Positions 10,441-20,479 of a DNA stretch of 64,000 nt are shown in pieces. How positions within the stretch are numbered: position 1 is the first letter of the stretch; every line of letters starts with the position of its first letter. The DNA lies in NCBI GenBank assembly GCA_030220185.1, contig JASPKZ010001241.1:372001-436000 (forward strand), in the 5' to 3' direction. This DNA comes from Diploptera punctata. Its lineage: Eukaryota > Arthropoda > Insecta > Blattodea > Blaberidae. The notes under the pieces are model-generated. The model worked only from the letters and a program-made list of their open reading frames with translations, did not search any database and was not told the DNA's origin. Made by a program: the position numbers and the translations under genes.

Positions 10441-10985
10441 TTCTTCTTCCTCCTCTACGCATGAAAGCTGGCAGCTTGTTGCATGTTCATTCACTAGAGG
10501 TCCGGGGTATGGTGACGTCCTTCCATAATAGTTGTGGTCGTCCTAAAGGCCTTTTCTGCTGAGGTGCCCAGTCATGTACTTTCTTCACTAATCTACTGTT
10601 CTCCATTCTATCTATGTGATCGTTCCAGTTTAGTCTTCTATCATTTATCCAGAGGTTCATAGGTCCAATTACACATTCTTCTCTAATAAGAGAGCTGTGA
10701 ATTTTCTCTCTCAGCGACTGTTCTACGATTTTCCTTAAAACTTTCATTTCGGTTGTTTCATTGATTTGTTTTGTTTTTTGAGTTTCTGTTCGGCATTCAC
10801 AACCATATGTTAGAACTGGTCTTATGACAGATTTGTAAATTCTTACTTTTTGTATCTATTCTTAATTTTTTTATTTTTCCAAACAGTATTGTTTAAACAT
10901 CCCGATATTTTGTTTGCATTATTTGCTTGATGGAGGATTTCATCTGTTATTCTGTTTTTGCTATTAATTTCTATTCCTAAATAAT
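10441..10985 (-). mobile_element. RTE-type LINE RT C-terminal fragment, antisense
   Basis: The minus strand from 10985 gives YYLGIEINSKNRITDEILHQ and ANKISGCLNNTVWKNKKIKN. After frame changes it gives MKVLRKIVEQSLREKIHSSL, LNWNDHIDRMENSRLVKKVH and KRPLGRPQLLWKDV. These are the YLG block, the post-palm helices and the NW..HI.RM...GRP...W block of RTE-type LINEs. The 3' end shares the (GAA/TTC)n tract at 10436-10458 with the sense LINE on its left, so the two copies meet tail to tail. It is dead by frameshift and truncation. Confidence 0.75.
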
Positions 10986-11329
10986 AAAAATAAGAATATC
11001 TTAATTACTAAAAAAAAATACACAGAGTGCAAAAAATAGTATACAATACTCATGTGGTCAACACATAACGGAATGTCGCAAGCGCCTTGTTTTTTTAAAC
11101 TTTTTCTCGATCCGAATCAATTGTTTACCACATTCATTTCGCAATATGCTATAACATCCTTTTTATAAATCGCCCTCTATCTCTGAGTATCGAATTCGTG
11201 TCTCGGTCATTTCATGTGGAGTTTGTGATGGACACCGTGACAGTAAGCAGCACACAAGTAGAAGGTTTAAAAATCTCAAGTCATTCAAATCACGATTCAA
11301 AGTTGTTAAGACCAGAAATAATAAAAAGA

Positions 11330-11470
11330 GTATTTAACCAAAATTTAAATTAAGGTGTAAATCGTATCAGAGGAAGAAGTTTGGGAAGACCAAAGAAAAG
11401 ATGGACAGAGCAGCAATTTGGAGCCGGAACAGGCTAGTAAATAAGCCTAAACCGTGAAGAAGAAGAAGTT
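11330..11470 (+). mobile_element. RTE-type LINE 3'-end fragment
   Basis: The plus strand encodes NRIRGRSLGRPKKRWTEQQF near 11362, the final GRPKKRW block of an RTE-type LINE, followed by an AGAAGAAGAAGAAG tail ending at 11469. It is directly followed by a fragment of another RTE family, suggesting insertion of one at the tail of the other. Confidence 0.65.
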
Positions 11471-11905
11471 ATTCTCCCAATCATATTATATGGATGCCAA
11501 ACATGGGCTGTTACTTTAAGGGAGGAGAAAAGATTACGAGTATCTGAGACTAAAATTCTTAGGAAAAATTTTGGACCAAAGAGAGATGAACAGACAGGTG
11601 AAAGGAGAAGACTACTTAACAGTGAGCTATATGATATTTATGGGAAACCAGATATAATAAGAATAGTTAAGTCTCGTAGACTGCAATGAGCAGGACATGT
11701 GGCACGAATGGAGAATGAAAGAGGGGCATGAAAGCTTATTGTAGGAAAATCAGAGGGTCCGATTGGTAGAACAACAATGAGGTGAGCGAATAAGACTAAC
11801 CATGATTTGAAGGAAGTGTTGATGACTGGAAAACATTCGCTCAGGTTAGGGATCTGTCGGGAGTTTTTGTCCGCGCGGTCATAAACCTAAGAGTTTGATA
11901 ATGCC
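11471..11905 (+). mobile_element. RTE-type LINE (GTAA-tail family) C-terminus, copy a
   Basis: The plus strand gives LPIILYGCQTWAVTLREEKR, LGPKREEQ-like and RRLLNSELYDIYGKPD segments, then VKSRRLQ followed by a stop where the family has Trp, and AGHVARMENER. The 3' part is frameshifted and ends in the family's conserved CATAAACCTAAGAGTTTGAT-like end. Other copies of the family lie at 17022-17314, 18950-19240, 23595-23835, 52980-53635 and 54585-55360. The RT palm is absent, so this is a dead fragment. Confidence 0.75.
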
Positions 11906-12279
11906 AATCAGTTAGTTATTACTATAGATGTTAAAGCGTTTGTAAGTAAAAAAATATAACGGTATCTATCTCTATCATCCAGTCAGGAATAATAATTATG
12001 AAAAATAAAATAATTATATCAGGAAAAAGAGTAACATTACTAAAATGGAAGGTGTCAGACAGGAGCGTATGTGAATTCTGCACAAATGTCCAGGCAATGT
12101 TTATGTATGATTTAATTTGTAATTTAAATATCATTAGTGCATGCTCCAGAAATTCAGCTGTTACTGCTCCCGAAGTTTACTACGCTGCTTACGACCGCAT
12201 TTATACACGTATAAAGCTGCTATCACAGTACCTCAGTCCAACATTTATCCCTGGTTTTAAATATTCCAACAAAAAAAAA

Positions 12280-12855
12280 TTGCGCCATAGGGCGCTTTGT
12301 CGTACTTGCAGCCATGACGACTATGATTGAAAATTCATCTTCCTACATTTCGGGGTTGCCAACCTAAATAACTATGCTGTAATATTACATATTACAAACC
12401 TCGTGCGGGAAGTAAAACCACTACCCTCTATGTATATCACATACATATATATACAAAAAATATACAAAATGTTGTGTTAATACACATTATACGAAACAAA
12501 CCACTGCATTTTAGATGAACTGAACTTTATTTGAAACAATATAAAACAATAAATACGTGCTTGCCGCCATTTTATAACTGATAGGTGCCACGATCTGCTG
12601 TAGTCTCATCTAATAAACATTGCCCACACTGTTAACGTTAGTCAGTTGTTTATAATGAACGCAAATATTTCCAACAAATATATTATTTTAATATTATATA
12701 TTATTTTGAAAACAACATCGCGCAAAAAATAATGTACAACGAACGTTTGTGAAGTGTTTTTACAGAATCTCGGAAATTAAAAACCTCGCTGTCGCTCGGT
12801 TTTTAAACATTTTCTCACTTCCTTAAAAACTACTTCCCAACCTCGCATCCCCCAG
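12280..12855 (-). repeat. Structured repeat M2, copy A
   Basis: This block is repeated in inverted orientation at 52507-52960. Shared landmarks are CTACATTTCGGGGTTGCCA, AACAATATAAAACAATAAAT, TTGTTTATAATGAACGCAAA, GCGCAAAAAATAATGTACAA and CAGAATCTCGGAAATTAAAA. An inner hairpin is conserved in both copies: TTAAAAACC, a 12-base loop, then GGTTTTTAA. Copy A has about 100 extra bases near 12395-12500. No coding frame extends through it and the element class is unknown. Confidence 0.65.
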
Positions 12856-13009
12856 TTATTCTTTTTAAATAGGCATATTATTATTTAGTTAGTCATATTT
12901 TTATTACAAGTCAACAAAGCGAACACCAAACGTACTACATATAGGCTACATATCAATAAACTAATTTTTTTTCTATTCAATGCCTCCAGGTTATCATTGG
13001 GACATTTCT

Positions 13010-13095
13010 GATATTCTCTCCCGGCAAGGCGTTACCCTGGGGCTCCTGGAAGTCGGCGTTACGCTGTCCCGATGATATATGAAAGGTGATGATGA
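13010..13095 (-). mobile_element. SINE-1-variant 3' module, antisense fragment
   Basis: In reverse complement this reads ATCATCGGGACAGCGTAACG followed by CCGACTTCCAGGAGCCCCAG. It matches the 3' module of the SINE at 8466-8790. The tRNA-like head is absent. Confidence 0.6.
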
Positions 13096-13654
13096 TAGTA
13101 ATGATGTGCCACGAGAGTTTTTAATCTAAACGTATTTTAATAAAGCTAATGCATCAAATATGCGGCCAGACGAAGGGACTTACGTGAGGCTGCACTAAAC
13201 GATGATATGAACTGGCCGCCTCCTCTACGGTTTTAGACAGAAAAACAGCCATACCGGGCGGTGAGAATGTTCATCGGATGGGTCCTAACTCAACGCCAAG
13301 AGAAGGACGTCCGCAGACAAAGAAGAAGGGATTAGATGTAATCTAGCAATAAGTTAGTTGTAAGTTAGTAAATTAAGTATTAGTTTTAACACTTAGATTA
13401 AACAACACCATGTAAATATTACTACATCAGGTAGTAGATTTAAGACTTAAGGATTAATATGTAAACATAACTGTATATAAATAGTTTTAAGAACAAACAC
13501 CCGAATCTTGTATCCAGAAAATGAACAAAATAAAAACAGCAGAGAGTAATTAGTAATTAGAGACAAGAGCAGACCTGGGGATACGGGCATTAAGTTCGAG
13601 GAAACCCAAGGGGATGGTGGTGGGGCTCTTAATAAAAAAATTAAAAAGGCTAAT

Positions 13655-13790
13655 ATTATAGTGATGATAATGATGGCCAAATTATGTTCGGGGAACATTT
13701 GGACCTTAAAGTTTCCTCACATTTTTTACAAGTGAGGAAACCCCCAAAGAAACTTCAGTCTCAACCAAGGATCGAACTCGGTCTGAAACA
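13655..13790 (-). mobile_element. SINE-1 fragment, decayed, antisense
   Basis: The order of landmarks is that of SINE-1 read backwards: GATGATGGCCAAATTATG, GGACCTTAAAGTTTCCT, GTGAGGAAACCCCCAAAG, and an altered B box complement GGATCGAACTCGG. The copy is diverged, and both the tRNA-head end and the GGAT tail are missing. Confidence 0.65.
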
Positions 13791-13973
13791 TAAGCATTTC
13801 TATCGTAATGCAAACTATAAATATTTAAAATTATCTCTTAACAATGCAGTCACAATGTTAGTTGATGCCATGATTCGTTTTTTAATGCGTTGCAGGCAAA
13901 GTCAACACAACTTATTGGTATGTGATGTGAGGGATTTCGAGCGAGCTACCCACTGAAGCCACCAAGAGGAAAA

Positions 13974-14071
13974 ATGAAGCTATCTGTAAAAGTTTGGTCA
14001 CTTAAAAATATGTGTACCGAGAGAAAACATGATGAAGCTATCTGTAAAAGTTTGGTCACATAAAAATATGT
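13974..14071. repeat. Short direct repeat (two 40-bp copies)
   Basis: ATGAAGCTATCTGTAAAAGT and the following TTTGGTCAC(T/A)TAAAAATATGT occur at 13974-14013 and again at 14032-14071, with one mismatch. The period is 58 bp. The function is unknown. Confidence 0.85.
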
Positions 14072-14085
14072 CTATTAGTATATCC

Positions 14086-14392
14086 TGATGGGGCAAGATG
14101 TAGTATAGTTGGTTAAGGGAATACGCTACAAACCGGAAAGTCTATGTTTCGATTCCAGATGGGGTAAGGAATTTTAAACTGGCGTATAAACGTCTGACTG
14201 CACCATTGTCCTGGGATCGACTCAACGTCTAACATAAAAAAGCATTAAGGTTTTTTTTTTTTGGTATAAAGGGAGCCGTGGCAGGGCTGACAACCCAAGT
14301 GACATCTCGTACCAATTTTCTAGAAAGGTGGAAGCCTTAACTTCCATCGCCCCAGTCCTAAGGACTGTAATGTATTTTACATTTTCTACTTC
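14086..14392 (+). mobile_element. SINE-3 copy (tRNA-derived)
   Basis: The 5' part is tRNA-like: an A-box-like TAGTATAGTTGGTTAAGGG, an anticodon-arm region ending ACAAACCGGAAAGTC, and a B-box-like GTTTCGATTCCA. A unique body follows with GGGATCGACTCAACGTCTAA, GACATCTCGTACCAATT and GGTGGAAGCCTTAACTTCC. Other copies or pieces: 21095-21195, 23388-23565, 30728-30797, 39231-39523 and 63281-63586. Confidence 0.75.
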
Positions 14393-14474
14393 CTCTAAAT
14401 CCAATAAATGTATGATTAAATATTAATATTTTAAAAATGAAAATGTAATGTTTTATTGCAAAATTAAAACTCCA

Positions 14475-14801
14475 AGCGCGACAGGCCTAGAAAGTACTTG
14501 GTCTACCAGCCGGCCTCACATCCACATATGTTAATCGCAGAGTTAGACGATCATCGAGCCAGTGTAGGGGTGACATGTGGTCAGCATGTCGGGTCCCCAG
14601 CCGTTATAGCTGGTCTTTTCAACCTGGAGTCGCTACTTATTGTAGCTACCCAAATGCCTTACGATGCTGGATGGGCACCGGTCCCATACTGGCCAAAATT
14701 CCATGAGAAAATTTCTTCCCCCATGGAGACCCGAACCAGCGCAAGTCCCGTAGCTCTGCGTCAAGCCTTCTTACCTTAACCACTCGGCTACGGTGCGGGA
14801 C
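14475..14801 (-). mobile_element. SINE-2 copy (tRNA-derived)
   Basis: Read on the minus strand, the element begins CCGCACCGTAGCCGAGTGGT, a tRNA-like A-box region (GTAGCCGAGTGGTTAAGG). It then has a B-box-like GGTTCGGGTCTCC, followed by a body with GACCGGTGCCCATCCAGCAT and a terminal CTGGTAGACCAAG. A second copy is at 53955-54290. Frames read through it are not genes. Confidence 0.75.
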
Positions 14802-14809
14802 TTTATTAC

Positions 14810-15325
14810 AAAATACATACACATTTAAGAAATATAAATGCAATTACCATTTATGAAACGTTTCCAAATACTTTTTGGCGTTCTTTATAATGTTTAAAAG
14901 AGTATATAACTTTAATGTTAATTTCATATACTCTGTATAAAGAATGTTAAAACAGATAATATATTGCTTAATGCTTAATATTTAATAAAATGTGATAATT
15001 TATTACATTCACTTGAACAAACCTTTATAAAATTTATGTATGTGAACTGGTTTAACATTTTTAATCCTGTGGGGTTTTTTTTATTCTCTAATTCATAGGT
15101 CAGCACATTGCTGCAGTAGTGCTGCAACTGATAATGTAAATATTGCTATCTGTACATGTTCGTGGTCTAATAAAATATTAACATCAGATTACCTTCACAC
15201 ATAACGTACTTTTTATCTGTTGAAGTTATTTCCTTGCTAAATCCTAAACACTTTACGTCAAAATCGTTGATATACATTAGTATAGAGGATGCCTCAAATT
15301 AAAGCAATCTTATATGATTCTCATA
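14810..15325. other. Unassigned AT-rich DNA
   Basis: No open frame, element end or repeat is recognisable. Confidence 0.5.
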
Positions 15326-15327
15326 AG

Positions 15328-15972
15328 TACTATTTAACGAATAAAATTAAGCTGTTTACTCACAAATCATTATTTAACTATAGTTATTTTAAAATATTTA
15401 AAATATATATTTAATGTAAACGGCGATGTTTGAAAACAAATGAGAAACGATAGGTACGCTTCTACTGCTTCTTTTGTTTATCACTGCAACCAGATCATAC
15501 TATTTATTGCCAAAGGAACGCAATATTGTAAGAATGCTCTCTAGTGGAGAAAAAATTACACATCAAACTGTATATTAATTCATTTCTGATGTCGTATGAT
15601 GTAAATATGACAATTATATTTTTCTGGATTGTTACCTGGGAAAAAATACATTTAAGAAAGTGCAAACAGTGATTTCTTTTTTTGGTGGTATAATCAATTG
15701 CTACAAATATTTTATATTAACTCCCGCATGCGGCATGTGTTGACATTCATGCACTATATATACAATCTGGTAGCCGTATTTCTCACGGGCTCAGTTACTG
15801 CAAAATAATTGTAAGACCTGTTCAGAATATTAAAAAGGAGGAGCTTTATTTAATATGGTAATTATAACACTGATAAATATTTCGTGAAACACGACTCTGA
15901 TTGGTTGTAAAACAGAAATCATTGAAACGTGATTGGCCATTGAGTCCCATTTGGGGCATGAGTTAAATAGTC
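15328..15972 (+). mobile_element. Family M1 element, copy B (full length)
   Basis: It is bounded by TACTATTTAACG and GAGTTAAATAGTC, inverted versions of one 10-11 base terminus. The interior is collinear with the copy at 58499-59132 and with the reverse complement of 60797-61439: AGCTGTTTACTCACAAATCA, GGCGATGTTTGAAAACAAAT, CTCTAGTGGAGAAAA, TTTAAGAAAGTGCAAACAGT, ACTATATATACAATCTGGTA, GATTGGTTGTAAAACAGAAA and GTGATTGGCCATTGAG. Length 645 bp; no coding frame. Confidence 0.85.
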
Positions 15973-16214
15973 TGTATAAAGCTCTCGTTCTTTTCTTCAA
16001 TTCCCTGGGGTAGGTACATAGGTATTGCAGTTTTTACACGCTTTATATTAGCTTGACCTGTATCTATCAATCTCTCTATCTATGTAACGGGATATTTCAA
16101 CGCGATTTTCACCCACTTAAAATAATTGGATCGACTTCAAACTTTGTATACTTGTAAAGGACCCGTGACAACATAATAAGTTCATATTTTGTTTCTAAAA
16201 GTATGGCCAGAATC

Positions 16215-16440
16215 ATCAGAAAATCGGTGGACTAGTGATTATGCTCCTTCCCTCTGGCTCCAAGGGTCGCGCGGGTTAAAACTCAGCCGCGGTCGATGGA
16301 TTTTTTTTTTAGGATGGAAAAAGAGGAACAAGGCCTCTAGGAGGGATTTTAAGCCGTGGGTCCGGAGTCTGAAGATTTTCAGGCTCATAAAAGATCTTTA
16401 AGTCTGAACAAAAGGCCTCTAAGCAAAATTTACCGATCTC
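16215..16440 (+). mobile_element. SINE-4-like copy
   Basis: A tRNA-like start (GGTGGACTAGTGATTATGCT, CCTCTGGCTCCAAGG) is followed by GGTCGATGGATTTTT and a body with TTTAAGCCGTGGGTCCGGAG and TGAAGATTTTCAGGCTC. Relatives are at 20290-20475 and 39565-39770. The B-box region is eroded. Confidence 0.6.
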
Positions 16441-16729
16441 AAACATCCTAGTAATACCTTAGTTGCCTGATAGATGTCTCATTGAGTCGGCGTGTTGACC
16501 GCATGCTACTCATGACATCTTTGGGAAATAAAGTAACTAAAATCTCCTGACAAAGGAGAGGGTATGTGTCAACAATTGGCTATGCCATTAATTAGCATAA
16601 AGTTTCACACAATAAAAATAGTAACTGCATAACAACTATATTCAACATTTTCATATACATTTATATACATGTACATATTCTTTTAGGAAGCTTTACTACT
16701 TTATACCACATTTTATTAATGTTACCTAA

Positions 16730-16885
16730 TATAGGATCACATCCAGATTGTATTTTGTTTAGCCTACTATTTAATAATAGTATTTTAAACTGTAATAAGT
16801 AGTGTATGTAATTTTTGTATTCGCTGGTTGAGTGGAAGAGAAGGTCCTATGGCCTTAACACTGCCAGCTTAAATACAGTTTTATT
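16730..16885 (+). mobile_element. LINE 3'-UTR fragment with ATT tail
   Basis: TTCGCTGGTTGAGTGGAAGA, GGCCTTAACACTGCCAGC and AATACAG, then an (ATT)n tail, reproduce the 3' end of the LINE at 7012-7656 on the opposite strand. No coding part is preserved next to it. Confidence 0.7.
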
Positions 16886-16982
16886 ATTATTATTTATTAT
16901 TATTATTATTATTATTTAGTATTAGTATTATTATTATCATTATTATTATTTATTATTAGTATTATTATTATCATTATTATTA

Positions 16983-17017
<35 letters not shown>

Positions 17018-17021
17018 TAGT
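16872..17021. repeat. ATT microsatellite
   Basis: Imperfect (TTA)n tract, probably grown from the tail of the LINE 3' end just upstream. It is split from the matching tract at 17315-17447 by a LINE insertion. Confidence 0.9.
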
Positions 17022-17314
17022 TATAGGAAGCCAGATATAATAGCAGTTAAGTCTCGTAGACAGCGATGGGCAGGACATGTTGCACGTATGGGGAATGAAT
17101 GACTTGCATGGAAGCTTCTTGTAGGAAAGCCAGAAGGAAAACGCCCAGTGGTAGACCAAGAATGAGGTGGGAGAATAACATTAACTATGATTTGAGGGAA
17201 GTAGATTATACAGGGAATGATTGGAAAGCATTGGCTCGGGATAGGGATGTGTGGAGAGCTTATGTCCGCGCGACCATGAACCTACGGGTTCGATAGTGCC
17301 AGTGAGTAAGTAAG
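17022..17314 (+). mobile_element. RTE-type LINE (GTAA-tail family) fragment inserted in ATT repeat, copy b
   Basis: The plus strand reads VKSRRQRWAGHVARMGNE, then, after a frame change, RPRMRWENNINYDLREVDYT, WKALARDRDVWRAYVRATMN and LRVR with a normal stop. This is the extreme C-terminus of the family, ending in the conserved GGGTTCGATAGTGCCAGTGA and GTAAGTAAG tail. TATTATTATTTAGT occurs immediately on both sides (17008-17021 and 17315-17328), a plausible 14-bp target-site duplication within the microsatellite. The copy is strongly 5'-truncated. Confidence 0.8.
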
Positions 17315-17338
17315 TATTATTATTTAGTATTATTATTA

Positions 17339-17426
<88 letters not shown>

Positions 17427-17447
17427 TATTATTATTATTATTATTTA
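17315..17447. repeat. ATT microsatellite
   Basis: Continuation of the (TTA)n tract on the far side of the LINE insertion. It is followed by degenerate GTAGTAGAAG-type repeats to about 17485. Confidence 0.9.
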
Positions 17448-17485
17448 ACAGTAGCAACAGTAGTAGAAGTAATAGTAGAAGCGAT

Positions 17486-17980
17486 TGAGAAAAAATCGTT
17501 CAAAAGAAAAAATAAAAATTTTAAATATACCTGTTGGCAGGTGCCGTCGTTCTCAACTTTCTTAAAATAATGTATATAAAATATTATTAATTGGAGACCT
17601 TTCGGAAGTTAACTTCCATCATCAACAGGATGATTATGCGCTACTAGTTATTTTTAAGACGCTGTATATGTTGATGGTCTTTATGCGTATTCAGTAGGAA
17701 CGGACTAGTTTTTAACTATGTCGTATGAGGGATTGTATGTTTGGGGTGTGTTCTCATTTAATATGAAGTTGTTGAATTACTTCATGATTGCAAGGTCTTC
17801 TAGTAGATTAATTTTAGCTGGAATTCTTTCTCTACTAACTATCGATAGAGTGTGTTATATTGTGTTCTTTCGGTGACCAGCGCTAATTACGTGTTTAGCA
17901 TAGCTTGACTTTCCACCCGCGTACATGAATTTTACTAGTATTGAAATTCGTTCAAGTAGGTAGTACAACAGATATGCAAG
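17486..17980. other. Unassigned segment
   Basis: No gene or known element is visible. GACCTTTCGGAAGTTAACTT near 17597 resembles the short 'feature' sequences seen in some dispersed repeats, but I cannot assign it. Confidence 0.4.
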
Positions 17981-17991
17981 TAAAAACAAAT

Positions 17992-18311
17992 CCATCCATC
18001 CACCCACAGCAATTCTGCCCGAATGCAGGTCCTTCACTGCAATCATAGCATTTTTATGCTATGCTTGCAGCTTTACTAGGGAATTGTAGATGTGGTAGCT
18101 TCCCGTTGCTTTCCACACCGGGGAAGGATGATGATGATGGCCATATGATTTTGGGGACCGTTTGGGCCTTAACGTTTTCCTGACATTTGCCTTACAGGTG
18201 AGGAAAAACCCCGATAAAAACCTCACCCAGAAAAATTGCCCCGACCGGGGATCGAACCCGGGTCCGCTGCGTGACAAGGCAGCACGCTACCTCGTGACCA
18301 CAGCAGTGGAC
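17992..18311 (-). mobile_element. SINE-1 copy c
   Basis: Read on the minus strand: GAGGTAGCGTGCTGCCTTGT, a B box GGGTTCGATCCCCGG, CTGGGTGAGGTTTTTATCGG, CATCATCATCATCC, TTCCCTAGTAAAGCTGCAAG and a GGATGGA tail. It is flanked by TAAAAACAAAT (17981-17991) and TAAAAATAAAT (18312-18322), an 11-bp duplication with one mismatch. The head is tRNA-like, with an anticodon-loop-like TTGTCAC reminiscent of tRNA-Asp. Confidence 0.9.
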
Positions 18312-18324
18312 TAAAAATAAATGC

Positions 18325-18948
18325 ATATCTGTTATTTTTTTCAGGTCATAAAAATCATATGAACGATTTTTTTTTCTTCCAGCCCTTTAACGCCTAGTAT
18401 TAAATTGTTTTTAAGAAACTGAATGGATTATTCGAAAACTAATAAATACGTCTATGTTATAAATTGGAATCAGTCCATTCCGTAAAGTTAGTAAAAATGT
18501 CTCCCTCCTGACCAGAGGGACCAAATTCTACACCAGATGTTGTGCCAATATTTTCAATCTCGTAGCTTGAGTGCCAATGATGATGTATGCAGTGGCTCAT
18601 GGCTAGATTCTGCACCCAATGCTTAGACTGAATTCCAAGCTTCTTCACAACAGCCCTACATTAGTTGCGAATGCATGTGGTGTTTTATAGCAATGGAACG
18701 TTTTATCTGACATACCTAATTTCCGAGTAATAAAGGAAGTCATAATCTAAGCATAAGCTATAAAAACATATATACTTTTCAACAACTTCAATAGAAACAT
18801 TAGGTTGATTTAGTTCCATGGTTCCAATCGACAAAAGTAAGCTAAGCACCAGCACCAAGACTTCATGTTAACCCTTCTTGTTTTTATTATAATCCCTCCT
18901 CATACAGCATAATACACATACACACCGACTCGTTCTGTCCCTAAATCC
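18325..18948. other. Unassigned segment
   Basis: No supported gene; the small minus-strand frame at 18457-18648 has no family resemblance. Confidence 0.5.
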
Positions 18949-18949
18949 T

Positions 18950-19240
18950 AGCTACCTAACTCACTGGCACTATCGAACCCATAGGTTCATGGTCACGCGA
19001 ACATTTGCCCACCACAAATCCAATCCTGAACTAATGTTTTCCAATCATCCCTGTATAATCTATTTACATCCTATCATCGTTAATGCTATTCTCCCACCCC
19101 ATTATTGGTCAACCAACTGGGCGTTTTTCCTCTGGTTTTTCTACATGAAGCTTCCATGCACCTCTTCCATTCGCTATTCATGCTACACCATCAAATGGAA
19201 TATGGTCTGTCGCAGACGTGGTAAATTCAAAATATGTTAC
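18950..19240 (-). mobile_element. RTE-type LINE (GTAA-tail family) C-terminus, antisense, copy c
   Basis: On the plus strand the segment begins CTAACTCACTGGCACTATCG and GGTTCATGGTCACGCG, the complement of the family's 3' end. Further on, TTCTCCCACCCCATTATTGG and AAGCTTCCATGCACCTCTTC correspond to the RPRMRWENNI and AWKLL blocks. Multiple substitutions and stops make it a dead fragment. Confidence 0.7.
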
Positions 19241-19272
19241 ACTGGCTTACTATAGTATAGCTGGTTTAACTT

Positions 19273-19275
19273 GGC

Positions 19276-19302
<27 letters not shown>
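19273..19302. repeat. GA microsatellite
   Basis: Uninterrupted (GA)n run. Confidence 0.95.
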
Positions 19303-19308
<6 letters not shown>

Positions 19309-19492
19309 TACAAGGGTAGATCGTTGACCACTTTAGTCTAGATACAAAAGAAAGAACCCACCCTGTTGTTAGTTTTCCTCTTCCTCCTTTCCCCTATTAA
19401 CATCTGGTGAAGAAATTCCGTCAACACTGGTGTGAGTGAGAGATGTGAGTACAGTTGTCTCATTCTACAAATTTCTCGTAAAGTTAAACCAG

Positions 19493-19497
<5 letters not shown>

Positions 19498-19529
<32 letters not shown>
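19498..19529. repeat. AT microsatellite (left half)
   Basis: (TA)n tract that borders the SINE at 19530-19897 and resumes at 19898-19948, so the SINE sits inside a dinucleotide repeat. Confidence 0.9.
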
Positions 19530-19531
<2 letters not shown>

Positions 19532-19897
19532 ATCCATAGTAATTCTGCCAGAAGGCAGGTCCTTCACTGCAATCATAGCATTTTCATGCTATGCTTGCAG
19601 TTCAATCATAGCATTTTCATGCTATGCTTGCAGTTTTACTAGGGAATTGTAGGTGTGGTAGATTCCCGTTGCTTTCCACACCGGTGAAGGATGATGATGA
19701 TGATGATAAGGATGATGATGATGATGGCCATATGATTTCGGGGACCGTTTGGGCCTTAAAGTTTTCCTGACATTTGTCTTACAGGTGAGGAAAACCCCCG
19801 ACAAAAACCTCACCCAGAAAAACTGTCCCGACCGGGGATCGAACTCGGGCCCGCTGCGTGACAAGGCAGCACGCTACCCCGAGACCACAGCGGTGGA
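19530..19897 (-). mobile_element. SINE-1 copy d with internal duplication
   Basis: Full-length SINE-1 read on the minus strand, with the tRNA-like head near 19840-19895, B box GGTTCGA-like complement at about 19838-19848, a CATC-rich centre and a GGATGGAT tail at 19530-19540. A 33-bp unit (CAATCATAGCATTTTCATGC plus 13 bases) is tandemly duplicated at 19570-19602 and 19603-19635, explaining its extra length. It is inserted in an AT microsatellite, so the target duplication cannot be defined. Confidence 0.9.

Positions 19898-19948
<51 letters not shown>
19898..19948. repeat. AT microsatellite (right half)
   Basis: (AT)n tract on the far side of the SINE. Apparent protein frames with alternating Tyr-Ile are artefacts of this run. 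Confidence 0.95.
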
Positions 19949-19951
<3 letters not shown>

Positions 19952-19978
19952 AGAGCAACATATGACGATGAGTCTACA

Positions 19979-20155
19979 CTCTATTTCAAACGTCTACGCA
20001 GCAAGAGTAACACACAGTTGTTTAGCCTTGAGACTGGCGTTGGACTCTCATTGGCTGTTTGGCGAGATAATGAGGGAAACAGCCAATGAGAGTCCAACGC
20101 CAGCCTCAAGGCTAGACAACTGTGTGTACTCTTGCTGCGTATTCGTTTGAAATAG
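19979..20155. mobile_element. 177-bp foldback element
   Basis: Two arms of about 80 bases (19979-20060 and 20078-20155) are near-perfect inverted copies around a 17-base loop GGCGAGATAATGAGGGA. The arms contain CGCAGCAAGAGTA(A)CACACA, GTTGTTTAGCCTTGAGACTG and GCGTTGGACTCTCATTGGCT. Only a handful of mismatches and one indel are visible. The size and structure suit a foldback/MITE or a source of hairpin RNA. I see no second copy in the window. Confidence 0.8.
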
Positions 20156-20289
20156 ATTTTATTTGCAATTAGTTGATATTAGATGAACACATATATAGTC
20201 GGAAATAAGGCACTACATAAGAACTTAATTATAAAAAAAAATTCTTTATACAGAAGGTTCTATAAAATGTATATTTATCGCATCAAAAT

Positions 20290-20475
20290 AATATATTTGT
20301 CGGACTTGGTGAACTAGTGGTTACCATGCTCGCCTCTGGTCCCGAGATTCGGTTCATTCAAGGCCGGGTCGATGGATTTTTCAAGGCGTATATAAGCTGA
20401 GCATGGATTCCTTCGAAAGGTAAAATCCGTGGGACCGTGTCATAGATTTAAAGGCCCGTAAAATAACCTACATTT
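20290..20475 (+). mobile_element. SINE-4 copy (tRNA-derived)
   Basis: A tRNA-like head (CTTGGTGAACTAGTGGTTAC, CATGCTCGCCTCTGGTCCCG, AGATTCGGTTCATTCAAG) is followed by GGCCGGGTCGATGGATTTTT, GTATATAAGCTGAGCATGGA and CCGTGGGACCGTGTC. Relatives: 16215-16440 and 39565-39770. Confidence 0.65.
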
Positions 20476-20479
20476 GAAA

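Noticed and set aside
19962..20150. 62-codon frame
   Set aside because: It lies entirely within the arms and loop of the 177-bp foldback.
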